DNA of 64,000 nt from Pseudopyrenochaeta lycopersici (GCA_003313425.1 NHZP01000014.1:682001-746000); one strand, 5' to 3'. Shown: positions 34,637 through 47,171, numbered from the stretch's first letter. A program made the numbers and translations. Notes: generated by a model not told the origin, from the letters alone.

Positions 34637-35784
34637 CTTGAAAGTGATGATGATTGTGGGAATGGACAGAAACTTTGACAGGCAATGAGACTATAAAGAA
34701 ATCACGGCCATGATACCAGAGCGTTCATGACCGACAGCTCGGTCATCGGTCGACCAGCCTCTAGGGTCTATCCCAGGGCCGTTGTCAGGACAAGACTGTG
34801 CTTTATTTGTTCGTTACCTTTCACGATAGATCCGCCCGGCTATCATTTGCGGAGAATCTCGAAGCCGCATTCTAGAGTAATTGTGGGGATTAACGATCTT
34901 CATGTTTGCGGGGGACCGGTAGCATCAATAACCCGAGAAACCGTGCTAAGGTAGCCATATTGAGTTTTCCCGGGTGAAGAAGACTCGGCCAAACGGCCGA
35001 GGTGCGGAGGGACACGGCAGAAGCGGTAGGTCCGACGGACGTGCAAGAGCATGTGATGAGGTCTTTTCTATCCGATTCATTATTCGGTGGCGTGAGGCCG
35101 AGAAAAACGCTGCTGTGATGGTCTGGGCTGGTGTATATGTTGATGTATGACGAAACTGGTGGGAGGCGGGAAGGAATACGGTAAGCCTTGGGACGCCATT
35201 CTCGCTGCATAAGTGACAGCCACCAACCATATCTCGACCTCACCTTTGCAATTCAGCGTCGCGTCGCTTGCAGGATGGTTCTTCTAGTGTATCTGGCTTG
35301 TTAATGGCTGAGTTGACGTTTGATCTTCATCCTGTGCTCTAGATAACAAGCCAGTTGCGCTGCTGCATCATGAGAACTGACCGTTCGCACTACGTTCTGC
35401 CGCTCTTACTCGCCAATCAGACCTCGCGCAGTTCATCGTATGCAGGCAGACTGTGGCAGTGCGAGAACTGCCTGCAAATGCTGCGCCCACTGATCTGCCG
35501 GACCACAGCTGACTGCAGCCTGGACGGCCAAAAAACCAACATGCCGCCCACTGCAGACTCCTGAGGCAACCATCCCTCAATCGCGCTCCATGGAACACGC
35601 GAACATGGTAGGCAGCCTTTCTGCAGCTCTCCACGTTCAGAGCGTCACATTAATTGATGAGGCCGTGGTGTGGCTCAAACTGCCCGAGTTCCCCGGTTGG
35701 TTGACCGAAGCGCTGACTGCTACGATGCGATAGGCTTCCACCTTAGCTTCTCCGCTGTCTTTACACTTCAACCAAGACCAGCAG
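34637..35784. other. Divergent spacer between GH93 and the 923-residue protein
   Basis: About 1.1 kb. Short chance frames only; expected to hold both promoters. Nothing else recognised. Confidence 0.5.
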
Positions 35785-38668
35785 ATGAGCGACGACTTTC
35801 GGTCAACTGAAGCAGATCGCGATGCGTTGCTGCCTCAGTACGAAAAGACCGAGTCCGTCCCCTTTACATTAAATCTCCAAGAGGACGCAAGCCGCCCTGG
35901 TCAATTTCAGCTTGTGCTTAACATTCCCCAAAAATATCAATCAGTGAATGGAATACCCTTAAGCCATGCAACTACAAACACTGGCCTCTCGTCAGCCAGG
36001 GATGTACCAAAGTCGGCTGCACATGCTCCAGTCTTGTACCAGACACAGCAGTCCAGTCCATCCTCCAGCCCTGTTCAAGACAAGCAGGGTTGGTCAGATC
36101 TGGACGCTGTCCATCCCGAGTTTCTTCGAAAAGTTGTGCCCGATTGGAATGTCACTTTTTCGCGGAGTGATTCTACAGCCTCCACACAATCGAAGAAATT
36201 GGCAGACATAAAGGCTAGAATCAAGAAGAAGGGCAAAGGCTATGTGGTGCGACTCCTAAAAGGATCTACAGCAGACCCAAACGAGGTTGCTGAGGTAGAC
36301 CTGGGTCAGCAAGACACTGCAGTGGATACCACTACATCTCACGAATTGGATTCTTCGCATCTGCGAGTCGAACTTGACTCCACCCAAATTAACATACCCT
36401 CGGTGAGCGACAGTACCATAGAGTTTTCAAATGTGCACGAAATTGGAACCTCAAATGAACCCGGTGTACCGCGATGGCGGTCGCCTACAACCTCTTCAGA
36501 ATCACCAGTTGGTTTCTTGTCCCGCAGTCCGGGAGTTGGAAATAGAATGTCAATTGCCTCGATACTCGAGGACGGTCTCAGCGAGGCTGAAACGCTAATC
36601 CCGGATGTTCGCTCAATTAACGGACAGTTGGATGAAGATCAATCAGACGTAGAGTCAACATTCTCCCGCCATTCTACGTACTTAACTCGGAATCACTCCA
36701 CGTCTAGCATAGTGAAAACACCGACCCGCGGTCTGTCGGTTGTTGGACCGGTGCGAAGGGTAGGAAAATCCAACCATGTCCGCGTAAAGAGCGGGTCAAC
36801 ATTCCTGGAGCTCAAACGCTCTGATGCTCGCAAGTCGGTGAAACGCCATTCTCCACGTAATTCAACATCCAGTTTTGCTACTGGGGTTTCCCTCGGGGAC
36901 GGTCGTGCGGATCTATCAACTTTGTGGGAATCTGGCCGACCAACGGCTGGCATATCACGCGAACAAAAGTCTTCACCACATGACTTCAGTACACGGCAGC
37001 TTGCAGCACGAGAGGGAAAACCTGTCAAGCCACGACGTTTGCGTCGGTCATCAGTGGACGATATACACATCTCTTCGGGGTCAAAAGCCAAGTTGCAGCT
37101 ACAGACAAATGTTCCACGACCTAAATCAACAAACGTAACACCAGTCGCGACACGAAATAAGCCATTCAATACGCACCGCCCAGTGTCATCTTCGTCCTCG
37201 TCAGTCAATTCCACTGACAACACTGAGCGACGGAATCCTTCGCTGGAATGGTCTGAAGTCGATCCTTCAGATGAAATACGCGAAGCTCTTGGAAAGGTAT
37301 TTAAGTCTGCAGCTAGCGACGAGAATAACTTTGAAGACTCTCATGATCGTTATTCATTCCCCCGAATAGTGGAGCCGGAATATGAAGGCTCAGTTGGTCA
37401 GATACCTCTTCCCTCTGAAGTTGAGATCCGATCTTTTCCTGTCAGTCTAAAAAGTCCTACGATGAAATTTTGGGGTCTTGCGATCAATGCCTTATCAGAG
37501 AAAGTCCACGAGGGTTTCAAACTGCTGAGGGACATGTATGGTGCTGAGCCACCCGTGCGTCCCGGTCAGGTTCGTGTTCGATGGACCTGCGTAAGCCGAA
37601 TGCTCCTTTTTGTACAACAACCTACTGATTTTATCTAGTCATGTGGTGAAGCCTTGTTCGACGATTTTGTCGAAAAACGACCCAACGCTGCTCGACTGCT
37701 AGAGGCTTATCTGAACCGCCCTAGAACTCACACTCCGAGGCGCCCCACAAGTCGTAGTAGCACTGCGTCCTCGATGGCCTCCATCTTTGACGCTTCTAGT
37801 AGAGCATCGACGCTAGCGACCCCTTCTTCAACCTATGGTGGTTCATTCTCTTGGAGCAAGAAAGTTGACCCTTCTGCGTACAGTCCAACTCGTCTACGGA
37901 CCAATAGCCCATACAGCGTCGGAATGCCCACATATGTGGAAGAGTCGTGGCTTTTAACGTGTGCTAACGAGGGCAGGCTCACTCCAAAGATCGTACACCT
38001 GGACGTAAACGAGGGTCGGATAAAGAGTGACAAGGACCTTGCGCTTGCGCTACGTGAACACTATGAGCAAGTCAATTACCGTTGGTTCAATTGGGCTCGC
38101 CTACGTGGTCTGACCAGCCTCGAATTTGCTCAGTTCGAAGTTCACAGAAACCGTTTTGCTGATATCCGCGCTACCCCTTCCATGCCTCCAAGATCAACTA
38201 CATCTTCAACTTCGGCCGATGCTTCACATAATCGTCAATTTCCTTCTCAGCATCCTTACACCTTTGAGCCTGTCGATTTACTTCCACCCGTCGGCAGTAA
38301 GTTAGCCACACGTTTTAGCTGCCAGCGATACATAGACTGACTTCGTCCTTGCTATCATAGGTACTTACTTGCTCCACTTATTCAAGCATCCGAGCGATTA
38401 TGACGGAGAAATGATCACATATCTTCGCAGTCCAAAACGACGTGAACGTCTGGAATTCGGTATGGGATGGGGTATACATCTAGTCGAAGGCTTCCTCGCG
38501 CAACGAGTGTGGACCGTCATTATGAGTATCTTTGGAGTTGCCAGCACAGCGTTCGCAGTCATGTGGACTATCAAAAAAGATGACGTGCAGGGCGCATTTG
38601 GTGTCGCTCAATGGGTGTTGGGTATTGCGGCGCTTGTGGTGGGCGGATTGCAGGCGTGGTTGGAATAA
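35785..38668 (+). CDS. Conserved-looking protein with two C-terminal membrane helices, function unknown
   Basis: Exons 35785-37590, 37639-38296 and 38361-38668 (introns of 48 and 64 nt) encode 923 residues. Roughly the first 500 residues are Ser-, Thr- and charge-rich and probably disordered, with many S/T-P and basic sites. A more structured part begins near IPLPSEVEIRSFPVSLKSP. It continues with RVRWTCSCGEALFDDF, then VEESWLLTCANEGRLTPKIVHLD, and QVNYRWFNWARLRGLTSLEF. Two hydrophobic helices at about 872-891 and 901-921 end the chain, as in a tail-anchored hairpin. The CSCGEALFDDF segment suggests a small Cys-containing module. I recognise no named domain. Splice sites are canonical and the frame is intact. 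Confidence 0.85.
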
Positions 38669-40248
38669 GATACAATTGCGGTCAGGCCACCAATTCCTCC
38701 AACTCCCAATCTGGAACACAAATATCGCATGTGCGATGTTTTGAGCACATTCCCCAACTCTCATCTTAACAATCTACGTTCCGATGTCATCGAAGCGAAG
38801 TACTACTAAGTCGATGCATAAAGGCTGGACACACCCGCCTGTTCTTTCAACAAGACGCACAGCCCTTTCCATGTCGAAACACTATTTCAGTATACCGGTT
38901 TATGTTTACTCATCCTCATCTCCAACTCAGCGCCTCGATGCACGGGCTCGGGTCAAGCTCTCGTCTTAAAATTCGGATCCTTTGCGCGGGGATAGAAGTA
39001 ACAGGGAACATTTGCGAATAATCAGTGCAGCATCCAAATAACCCAGACCAGTCAAAAGTAGACAACAGTACGCAGTCATGCAACGACAAAGGTCATGGAA
39101 GTTGCAGGCATTTTCTTTTCGTTTGTTCACAACTGCCAGCCAAGGGTCCAGCCTCCGGTTATCCGGCCCTGGAGTTCGTGTCGGACATTGACATGCAAGC
39201 CACACCAGATTCCAGATCGGGTTTCGGAGGCCATTGGAGGAAAATTGTCCGTTTCACGTTTGAAACGAGGCTGACACCCCTGACTAAGTCATTATCAGCG
39301 TCCCGAACCCATGGACCCACCCCGCCTAACCGTGCTTGAGTGGTTGGCCGTTCGGACTACGAGTCGAGAATGTGGGCTGGTGCTTGAAATTGTCTATGCG
39401 GAACGAGGCTGCGTGCGGCGCGTGTCGTGTTGAGGATGATGACTTCTCGAGTGTTTCTTTGAGAATTGAAGTCAACTTTGCCTCGGCTTTTTCCTAACTG
39501 TTGCGTCTGCATGAACACCATCTCCGACAATTTCATCAATCGCGTTGGCGCGTCTATCATATCAGAAACTAAACATTTACTTGACGCCACATGCAATGCA
39601 GTGTTCTCGGCAGACTCTTTGACAGAAACGACTAATATCTTGGCGGCGTCAATGACAAGGAACATTACCAGGACGTTCGGGACGCACGTTTCATGCCGCC
39701 CCGCTTAGCCCGATATCGACAACCAGGACGACACCACCGCCCACCAGATGCGATTCATGGGGGACACAAAGGCGTACGATCTATACTGCGCTGGGTAGAT
39801 GATATCCTGCCGAGGGGTTTCGTTTCCGACTGTTTGTTTTAACGCCCATCCTGCAGGCTTGGACCATCCTTAGATCCTGCTAATATCGCTTGTTCAACCC
39901 AACATGGTAACATGCGAGGAAAAACCTGAGTTGTGGTCGACGTTCGTACTCCGCTTTGCGCGCGGCATGAGAGTCACTCATTAGCCGCTGTCCGGGATTA
40001 GGGAGGCAGGAAGGGGGACTGACTGAATAAATAGGTCGAAGTACCTCCCGTACCAAAAGATATCGCTACAGCTTCATTCTTCGGTTTACACCAGTTCATT
40101 CTTTCAACCTTTACGGTTACCTTCATTCATTACAAGTCCCTTCACTGTGTGAAGCCGGCAAGACATTCTTTCAACCACTCCAAATTCGTTTCATCAAACA
40201 ACTTCAACTCTCAACATTCTTTCAAAGAACTTTCATCAATCTACCAAC
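38669..40248. other. Upstream region of the AA9 gene
   Basis: About 1.6 kb. A 102-codon ATG frame on the minus strand (39665-39357) has no recognisable motif. Two TTAGCC (GGCTAA) hexamers, the core of XlnR/Xyr1-type sites, occur at 39705-39710 and 39981-39986. AATAAATA near 40026 could serve as a TATA-like element, with pyrimidine-rich leader sequence after it. Confidence 0.45.
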
Positions 40249-41363
40249 ATGTACAAGACAGTTGCTTCTCTCGGCGCCATCGCTGCTTTGGCTGCCACTG
40301 CCACCGCTCACGGCACAACCAGCAGTGTCACCATTGACGGAGTCGAGACCACTGGTTTCCTCCTTGACTACTACTATGCCAAGCAGAACAACGGTCAAAT
40401 CCCCGAGCATATCGGCTGGTATGCTGAGAATCTTGACAACGGCTTCGTAGAGCCGAATGCATTCAACACCCCCGACATTATCTGCCACAAGAACGCCAGT
40501 CCCGAAGGCTCTTCAGACACCCTGGCTAAGGTTGCTGCTGGTGGCACTGTGGAATTCAACTGGTCTACCTGGCCAGAATCCCATGTTGGTCCCGTTATCA
40601 CCTACATCGCTCCCTACACGGGTGACATTGCCTCTGTCGACAAGGAGACCTTGAAGTGGACTAAGATCGATGCTGCTGGTTACGAGAATGGCCAATGGGC
40701 TGGTAAGCATTGCCTGTACTTCCCTATAAACATGATGATACTAATGATAGCCTAGCCGTCAAGCTCATCGCCAACGGTAACTCCTGGCCCGTCACTGTCC
40801 CTGAGTCGCTCAAGGCAGGCAAGTACGTCTTCCGTCACGAGATCATCGCCCTCCACGGTGCTGGTTCCCTCAACGGCGCTCAAAACTACCCCCAGTGTGT
40901 GAACATCGAGGTTACTGGCTCGGGTACCGAGACTCCCGAGGGTGTTGTTGGAACTGCCCTCTACACTCCCGATGAGGATGGCATCCTATTCAACCCCTAT
41001 GCCTCCACCATCACCTACAACATTCCCGGACCTGCGCTCTGGACCGGCGGCTCCTCCGGCGGCTCACCAACCACTCCTACGACCCCCGCTACCTCCGCTG
41101 CACCCTCGTCTGCCCCTAACGCCACCGCTTCCTCTGCACCCTCAGCCACCGCACCTGTCACCCCTGTCGCCACTCCCATCGAGGATGACAACACCCCTGC
41201 CCCCACCGCGAGCTCTGCTCCTGCCCCTGCTCCTTCTTCCGGTGCCGGTGGTTCTGATGACCTCCCTGCCGAGTTCACCATCGAGACCTTCATTGCTTGG
41301 CTTGAGGGTAAGGCCGCTGGATCTTCCAGCAACACCCGCCGCCATGCTCGCTCTCTCTTTTAG
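40249..41363 (+). CDS. AA9 lytic polysaccharide monooxygenase, secreted
   Basis: Exons 40249-40702 and 40756-41363 (53-nt intron) encode 353 residues. A signal peptide ends at TATA|HG, leaving the N-terminal His21 that forms half the copper histidine brace. The second brace residue is His112 ([11 protein letters not shown]). His185 with Gln194 and the axial Tyr196 lie in [10 protein letters not shown] and [13 protein letters not shown]. These are the AA9 hallmarks; such enzymes cut cellulose or hemicellulose oxidatively using copper and an electron donor. The catalytic domain is followed by a Pro/Ser/Thr/Ala linker of about 80 residues and a short tail, [14 protein letters not shown], with no CBM1. 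The neighbour 3 kb downstream encodes cellobiose dehydrogenase, a known electron donor for this class. Confidence 0.95.
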
Positions 41364-44319
41364 ATGCCTCGTCTTGAAGGCTTTGCATGGGAAGAGTTTC
41401 ATAGCTAGTGGAACTGCATGATATGATTTATGCTTCTTTGAGAGATTTTTTGGATGTTGTTCGTTGGATACGAATGAACCACCTTCTATTCTTTGTGTAT
41501 AGTACACCTTTTTTGTAGCTTAGCGCTTTCACCTGTAGAACTGCTTCACAATACAGTTTTACACTTTTCAAAGTCTCTTCTCTGTGGTCTGCCTATGTGA
41601 TGACAAATCTTTTCTCTTCCTAGTTTTAAAATTGTCTTTGAGTGGGTTCACTTCTTTCGCACCCCTTCACCTTTGTGCGCCTCTGAACGAAAATACTAAG
41701 CTTGAAGCTACGGGATAAGCAGCCATAGGCATCTTCACAATTTGCCATTTCCTCGCGTGCTACATCTCAACAGTACCCGTCAGTAGAGTGTTGATGGAGA
41801 GGATGTAAGTTATTCCAACTGCATACCGTGCTATCACAACAGTCTAACGCTGTGGCAACATTTTGATGTGTAATCAAGATATGAGGGCCTCCTGGAGACC
41901 TATATCCATCATCTACTCCAGTTGCAATCAATCGGTACTCGCCTAAGGAAGCTATTTTCCTAACTTGCAATCCTCGGCTTCGAGTGCTTGAAAGTGATGC
42001 ATTGACGCTGGCTGTTCCCTTCAAAGCTTGGCTGGATTCGTTCTCTCAGCTTTCACCGCCATTCCTTTCAATATTTGCTAGCTTGATGAAGCGTCTACAA
42101 TGTTTTCTATGCAAATCTATCCTATGAGAGAAAGAGATGGTTGGACAACTAAATTGGATTGCCGTTGAGCTATTTGCATCGGAGGTTCTGTTGTCACTGG
42201 GCGAAAAGCATTTCCCAAGCCAAAAGCCAAGGCTTTTCCATGTAATCAAGAGTCTCAGTCGATGAAGATTGAGGCTGCAGATGTTACGGAAGATGCATAC
42301 CATTGTTGCCTATGTGGCATTTAAAAATTCTTACAACTCAGCACCGACTGTGAGTCTTACTTGAGGAGACAAAGAACCAAAGATGTGATCAATACTTGCG
42401 GCCTTTAAATTTCGGCACTTGATCGTTAAATGTATTGCGTGTCCCAAATCCAAGGATCACTCAATATCATTACTGCATCGCAAGGTAACCAAAACCCAAG
42501 TAGCCTCTACTTCCAATACGGTCTTGGTTCCGAATTCAAGTCTTCATTTCTATACTATAGTAGTGGCTGGACAATCTATTAGGCCGACACTCAGAGTCGC
42601 ACTCCCATAATTTGTGGTGTCTAGCTCGCTTGAGGACAGTGGAGCTGCAGGGTACTTGGTTCTTTTGGAATCTGGGTCTTCTTACGATAGCAGCAGTGGC
42701 AGAAAAATATGCTACAGCCATGGTGTTTAGTGAATGAATGAAGTTGGAGTATACATACTATGGCCTAGATGAACGAGGCATGACGCTTTAGGGCAAACTT
42801 GATAACACATTTGGTTTGCGTATTGTATTATGACGTGGGGAACGAGTTCTATCCGTACTATATGAATAGTTGCATGATGATTTAATACTCTGATAAGATG
42901 AAAGAAAAAGCGCATTGTGGAAGGGACTAAGAAATCGGCTGCAATCACTCCCGAAACTTTATGAAGGCTTTCAATGAAGCTTGCAATATCCTCTATCCCT
43001 GTTTTTCGAACGAATGACAAAACATTGCATGGTAAAGGACCGACCGGCTAGTTAGAGTAGGGAATTGGTGACTGGACCCGGTTACCGTATAGCGAATACG
43101 CGTTTTGAGAGATGTCCCACCATGCATGGAGTAGCCTCAAAAATTTGTGTTTCTGTTATATATCCGACAGATTGAGGCAGTGATGTGGAGACGATGCCGA
43201 GTACGATAGAAGCGGGAGAAAGGGGGAGAAAGGAGAGACGCAGTCTTGCCGCCGAAGTGAAAGGTGACCATAATGACAGTTCTCGCGGCAATTCATTGCT
43301 GAGGCACACAAAACGTCAGAAGATTCTCAGGACAGAGGAGAGTGACGGTGAATACGGAGGGAGTAGTCGTCCAAACCAGGGTTAAACGACAAGCTTTACT
43401 CGGGCTCGCCGAGGTGATAGGCATATGTGTATAGCAATTCGGAAATAACGACCCTTTGGGCAGCTGCCTCACGGAGATCTAACTAAATTGTGTAGTTGTA
43501 AAGGGCCGACTTAGATGAATGCAGCTTAGGCAATCAGGTGTCGAAGGAAAACGCGGAAGGTACATGAGATTGGCAGATAGAATAGAATACCAGCTTCGCT
43601 TGGCTATGAAGAAGAGGCACGCATGAACTGAAAGGAGTACACCTCAAGCTTTCAACGTCACACTTTGAGGACAGTAGAGCGATTGGCAGTACTCTGCCAT
43701 TTTCGAAAAGTTGCGTGTTGGAGGGAACGCATACTTATGTTAATCATATGTGCAACCGTGACATGATATCTTCCTCATAGTTCACGAGCGGGTGCAGATA
43801 TGGAGCCGGAAACAGTCGAGAAGGGGTGAAATGGGGACACGAATGCGAAAGCGAATCCGATAAAACGACTCATCCGAGTAAGTTTCGTCCGGATAAATAG
43901 ATTGAAGGCATTGTTGATGTTTCCAAATAGATAGGATGGGGGGTTGCTGCTGGGTTTGCGACGTTTGGCTGCAACTCTAGCTTACATTGGCGCGATGCGC
44001 TATTGGTGCAGCTGAATACGCCTTGCTTTGGTTCGTTTCCACGTCGGCGATGTCTTTGTTTGAAGAGGTTCTTGATCCTAGAGAATATCTCAAAGAGGCA
44101 TTACTCCATGCCAAACATTGCGTGTTCTGCCCTGAATCGTGAACACATGATCGCGCCAAGGTACAGAATCTAGGCTGGCGCAATAGCTGGGCATGCCATG
44201 CATCGAAATTGGGCTACAGAATGGGTATATGGTCGTGGGAACTCACGACCAGTTTGTTTACAACTTCGCTCTGAGGTCACATTCGTTTCCTACGTTCTGT
44301 CTGCCCTTTCTTTGTTGAG
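41364..44319. other. AT-rich 3-kb gap between AA9 and cellobiose dehydrogenase
   Basis: No supported gene. Minus-strand frames at 41767-42024 and 42046-42303 have partly protein-like text (for example GEYRLIATGVDDGYRSPGGP), but stops and frame changes separate them; they may be a gene relic. The last few hundred bases hold the dehydrogenase promoter. Confidence 0.45.
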
Positions 44320-46887
44320 ATGCCTCGCATCATTGCGTCACTCCTTTTTATCTTGGGCTTGGCTGGGGTACAAGCCCAATCCACAACACCATACACCGAT
44401 GCAGCTACCGGAATTACCTTCCAGCAGTATTCTACGACTGGCTTTTCTTTTGGTATCGCACTTCCTGAAGAAGCAGGGACAGATTTCATTGGCCAGATTA
44501 CGGCAAGTACAACAGGATGGGCCGGTATCACTCTCACCGGTTCCATGAGGAACAGTGTGTTAGCTATAGCCTGGCCGGTTGGAGATACTGTCGTCTCTAC
44601 GCTGCGTTCGACGACAAGCTATAGCAACCCGGCCCTTTTGGACTCTGCTGCTGCCATCAAACCAATATTATCGGGCACATCCGTCAGCGCTACAAGTTTC
44701 ACGTATACCTTTTTGTGCCAAGGCTGTATCGTGGCTGGCAAGGCTTTTGATGTAACTACAGACTCCGGCGTGCTCGGCTGGGCCCTAGCAACGGCTTCTC
44801 CAACCACACCGTCAAGTCCATCGTCGCCTCTCACATTTCACGATGGAGGCTTTGGCGCATTCGGTTTCGACCTTCGTGGTGCAAAGTCGTCCAACTTTGC
44901 CTCCTGGGCTGCACTCGCTAGCTCAGGTAACTCGACGGTACCACCTCCATCTGGCGGCGGCAACAATAACACAACTACGCCTGTGACAATCTCAAATTCT
45001 ACGTATGACTATATTGTAGTTGGTGGTGGAGCATCTGGTCTTGTGGTATCCCAAAGACTTGCCGAGACAGGCAAGTCTGTGCTAGTCATTGAGCGTGGTG
45101 GTCCTTCATTTTACTCGTCCGGAGGACGTAACCTTGCTCCATGGAACGACACGCTTACCGTCTTCGAGGTCCCTGGCCTTTTCAATGCTCTGCCAAGGTA
45201 TATCGGCGCCAGCGGATATTGCACCGACACTCCAGAAATAGCTGGTTGCATTTTAGGTGGCGGAACTACAGTGAATGGCCTCCAGTTTGTTCGGCCACCT
45301 ACGTTCGACTTCGATGACAATTGGCCTCAAGGCTGGAAGTGGGCCGACATGGAGGCTGCGGCTGCACGCGTGTATGAACGCAACCCGGGAGACACCAGCC
45401 CTTCCGTTGACGGCAAGTACTACGATAATGCGGTATGGGATCTTATGTCGAAACTCCTCGATAGCGCTGGTTGGAAGCACGTCGATACAAACGAACAACC
45501 AGACGAAAAGTTCCAGATCTACTCCTACCCGTCCATCAATACCATCAATGGGCTGCGGGCGGGCCCCGTTCGGACATATTTGCCACTCGCTGCGGGTTTA
45601 CCAAACTTTGAGCTTCAGTTGAACACCAAAGTCATCCGTGCGGTGCGGACAAATTCCACTATTACTGGCGTTGAAGTACAAAACGCAGAGGGCAAGCGGA
45701 TTATTATCAATATCAACCAGGGTGGCAAAGTCATTCTTGCCGCTGGCGCCATGACATCTCCACGCCTTCTCTTCAATTCTGGAATTGGGCCGACAGATCA
45801 GATCAACATCGTCAAGTCCGGCAACACCGGCGTGACTCTGCCACCCGAAAGTGCATGGATAAACCTACCAGTGGGGCACGTCCGTGACCATACGCTCCTT
45901 ACGATGACATTCAACGTTACCAGTGGCTTAACTATAATGGCTCCAGAAGAATTCACAAATCCTAGCGAAGCTACTAAAGCTCTGTATGCCCAAGGCTCAG
46001 GTCCACTTGCTCAGTCATTCAATCGCGGAATGATGTACAACATTATTACAAACGCTGACGGTCACAAGACGTTGACCCAGTCGCATATCTCCTCATTTGC
46101 TAACAACACTATTACTTTCCTGACTGGAATAACGCACGGTTCCACATCGACTGGCACGTTGGGCATAACGCCTAATGGAAATGGTGTCTGGACCGTCAGG
46201 CCGTACTTGAATACTGCTTCTGACAAAGAAGCATTAGCTACTGCGATCGACCAAATTCTTGCTATCAGTCGCCAAGCCAACAGCACGATCAAATATAGTG
46301 GCTCAGTCAACGCAACAGGCGCATCCATTCTCGCGAGTTCAAACTTTCAAGCTGGCGTACATATGACTGGAACGACAATTATGGGCACAGACGACGGGAC
46401 CAAGGGTGGCTCAAGTGTAGTTGACCTCAATTGCAAGGTCTACGGAACCGACAATTTATTCGTTGTGGACGCTGGGATGCATCCCGATCTGCCTACGGGG
46501 AATACGCAGGCCATCGTCATGGTGGCTGCTGAGAAAGCAGTAGAGAAGATCATTGCGCTGGGTGCTGGAACGGCAAACGAGACTGGAACGACTCCTCCAG
46601 TGAATAGTGTTGCCCCAAGTGTTGTTACGGCGGACCCTACTGCTGTTCCTGTATCCATTGGTAGCCCCACGGCCATCGTATCCGCATCAACGCCCTCGCC
46701 AGTTACCGGTTCCACAAGTAGAGTACCAGTTAATATTTCGAAGTCGAAGCGACCTGTTGTCCCAAAACCTACGAAGAGTGTTCCGATTATTGCATCGAAG
46801 TCGAAACGGCCGGCATCGGCCACTCCAACGACTTACGGGGGTCGCCCGGTCCGGGGCGCCGGGAAAGGGCGATGGGTCCGGCGATAG
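44320..46887 (+). CDS. Cellobiose dehydrogenase (AA8 cytochrome + AA3_1 flavin), secreted
   Basis: Single exon, 855 residues. A signal peptide (MPRIIASLLFILGLAGVQA) precedes a cytochrome domain with candidate heme ligands Met76 (TGSMRNSVLAIAW) and His174 (TFHDGGFGAFGFD) and a Cys pair at FLCQGC. A Ser/Gly/Asn/Thr linker (about 201-227) leads to a GMC flavoprotein: FAD motif VVGGGASGLVVSQRL (235-240 GGGASG), GCILGGGTTVNG, and catalytic His681 (GVHMTGT) with Asn728 (PTGNTQAI). The enzyme oxidises cellobiose and passes electrons through the heme to acceptors including AA9 monooxygenases. The tail after about residue 750 has no CBM1 but a Ser/Thr/Lys-rich segment with SKSKRP twice and a basic end. 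It lies 3 kb downstream of the AA9 gene, same strand. Confidence 0.93.
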   Translation: MPRIIASLLFILGLAGVQAQSTTPYTDAATGITFQQYSTTGFSFGIALPEEAGTDFIGQITASTTGWAGITLTGSMRNSVLAIAWPVGDTVVSTLRSTTSYSNPALLDSAAAIKPILSGTSVSATSFTYTFLCQGCIVAGKAFDVTTDSGVLGWALATASPTTPSSPSSPLTFHDGGFGAFGFDLRGAKSSNFASWAALASSGNSTVPPPSGGGNNNTTTPVTISNSTYDYIVVGGGASGLVVSQRLAETGKSVLVIERGGPSFYSSGGRNLAPWNDTLTVFEVPGLFNALPRYIGASGYCTDTPEIAGCILGGGTTVNGLQFVRPPTFDFDDNWPQGWKWADMEAAAARVYERNPGDTSPSVDGKYYDNAVWDLMSKLLDSAGWKHVDTNEQPDEKFQIYSYPSINTINGLRAGPVRTYLPLAAGLPNFELQLNTKVIRAVRTNSTITGVEVQNAEGKRIIININQGGKVILAAGAMTSPRLLFNSGIGPTDQINIVKSGNTGVTLPPESAWINLPVGHVRDHTLLTMTFNVTSGLTIMAPEEFTNPSEATKALYAQGSGPLAQSFNRGMMYNIITNADGHKTLTQSHISSFANNTITFLTGITHGSTSTGTLGITPNGNGVWTVRPYLNTASDKEALATAIDQILAISRQANSTIKYSGSVNATGASILASSNFQAGVHMTGTTIMGTDDGTKGGSSVVDLNCKVYGTDNLFVVDAGMHPDLPTGNTQAIVMVAAEKAVEKIIALGAGTANETGTTPPVNSVAPSVVTADPTAVPVSIGSPTAIVSASTPSPVTGSTSRVPVNISKSKRPVVPKPTKSVPIIASKSKRPASATPTTYGGRPVRGAGKGRWVRR

Positions 46888-47171
46888 ATGGCACGCCAGC
46901 CTTGAGACAGTTTTTTAAGTGCTTTTTAACATGTTTATCTCTTCTTATATATTCTCATCACCAGAGCTAGAGCATCTTCAATTTAAGCACATATTTACAG
47001 TGTTTCAGAATCCTCATTCTCCGGTGTAGGCTATTACTCCATCCTTGCTGAGCCATTGAATTTGCCAAATTACCATGGGCATACGACTGTCTTATCGGCC
47101 ACCCTATTCACTAGTATCATGGGTCATAGTGACAGAAATTACGTGGTAAATGCAAGTGTTCTTAGAAAGCT

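Noticed and set aside
39357..39665. 102-codon minus-strand frame from an ATG
   Set aside because: Located in the AA9 upstream region, with no recognisable domain or other support; kept only as a note.
41015..41335. Antisense frame over the AA9 linker
   Set aside because: A shadow of the Pro/Ser/Thr/Ala-rich linker on the opposite strand.
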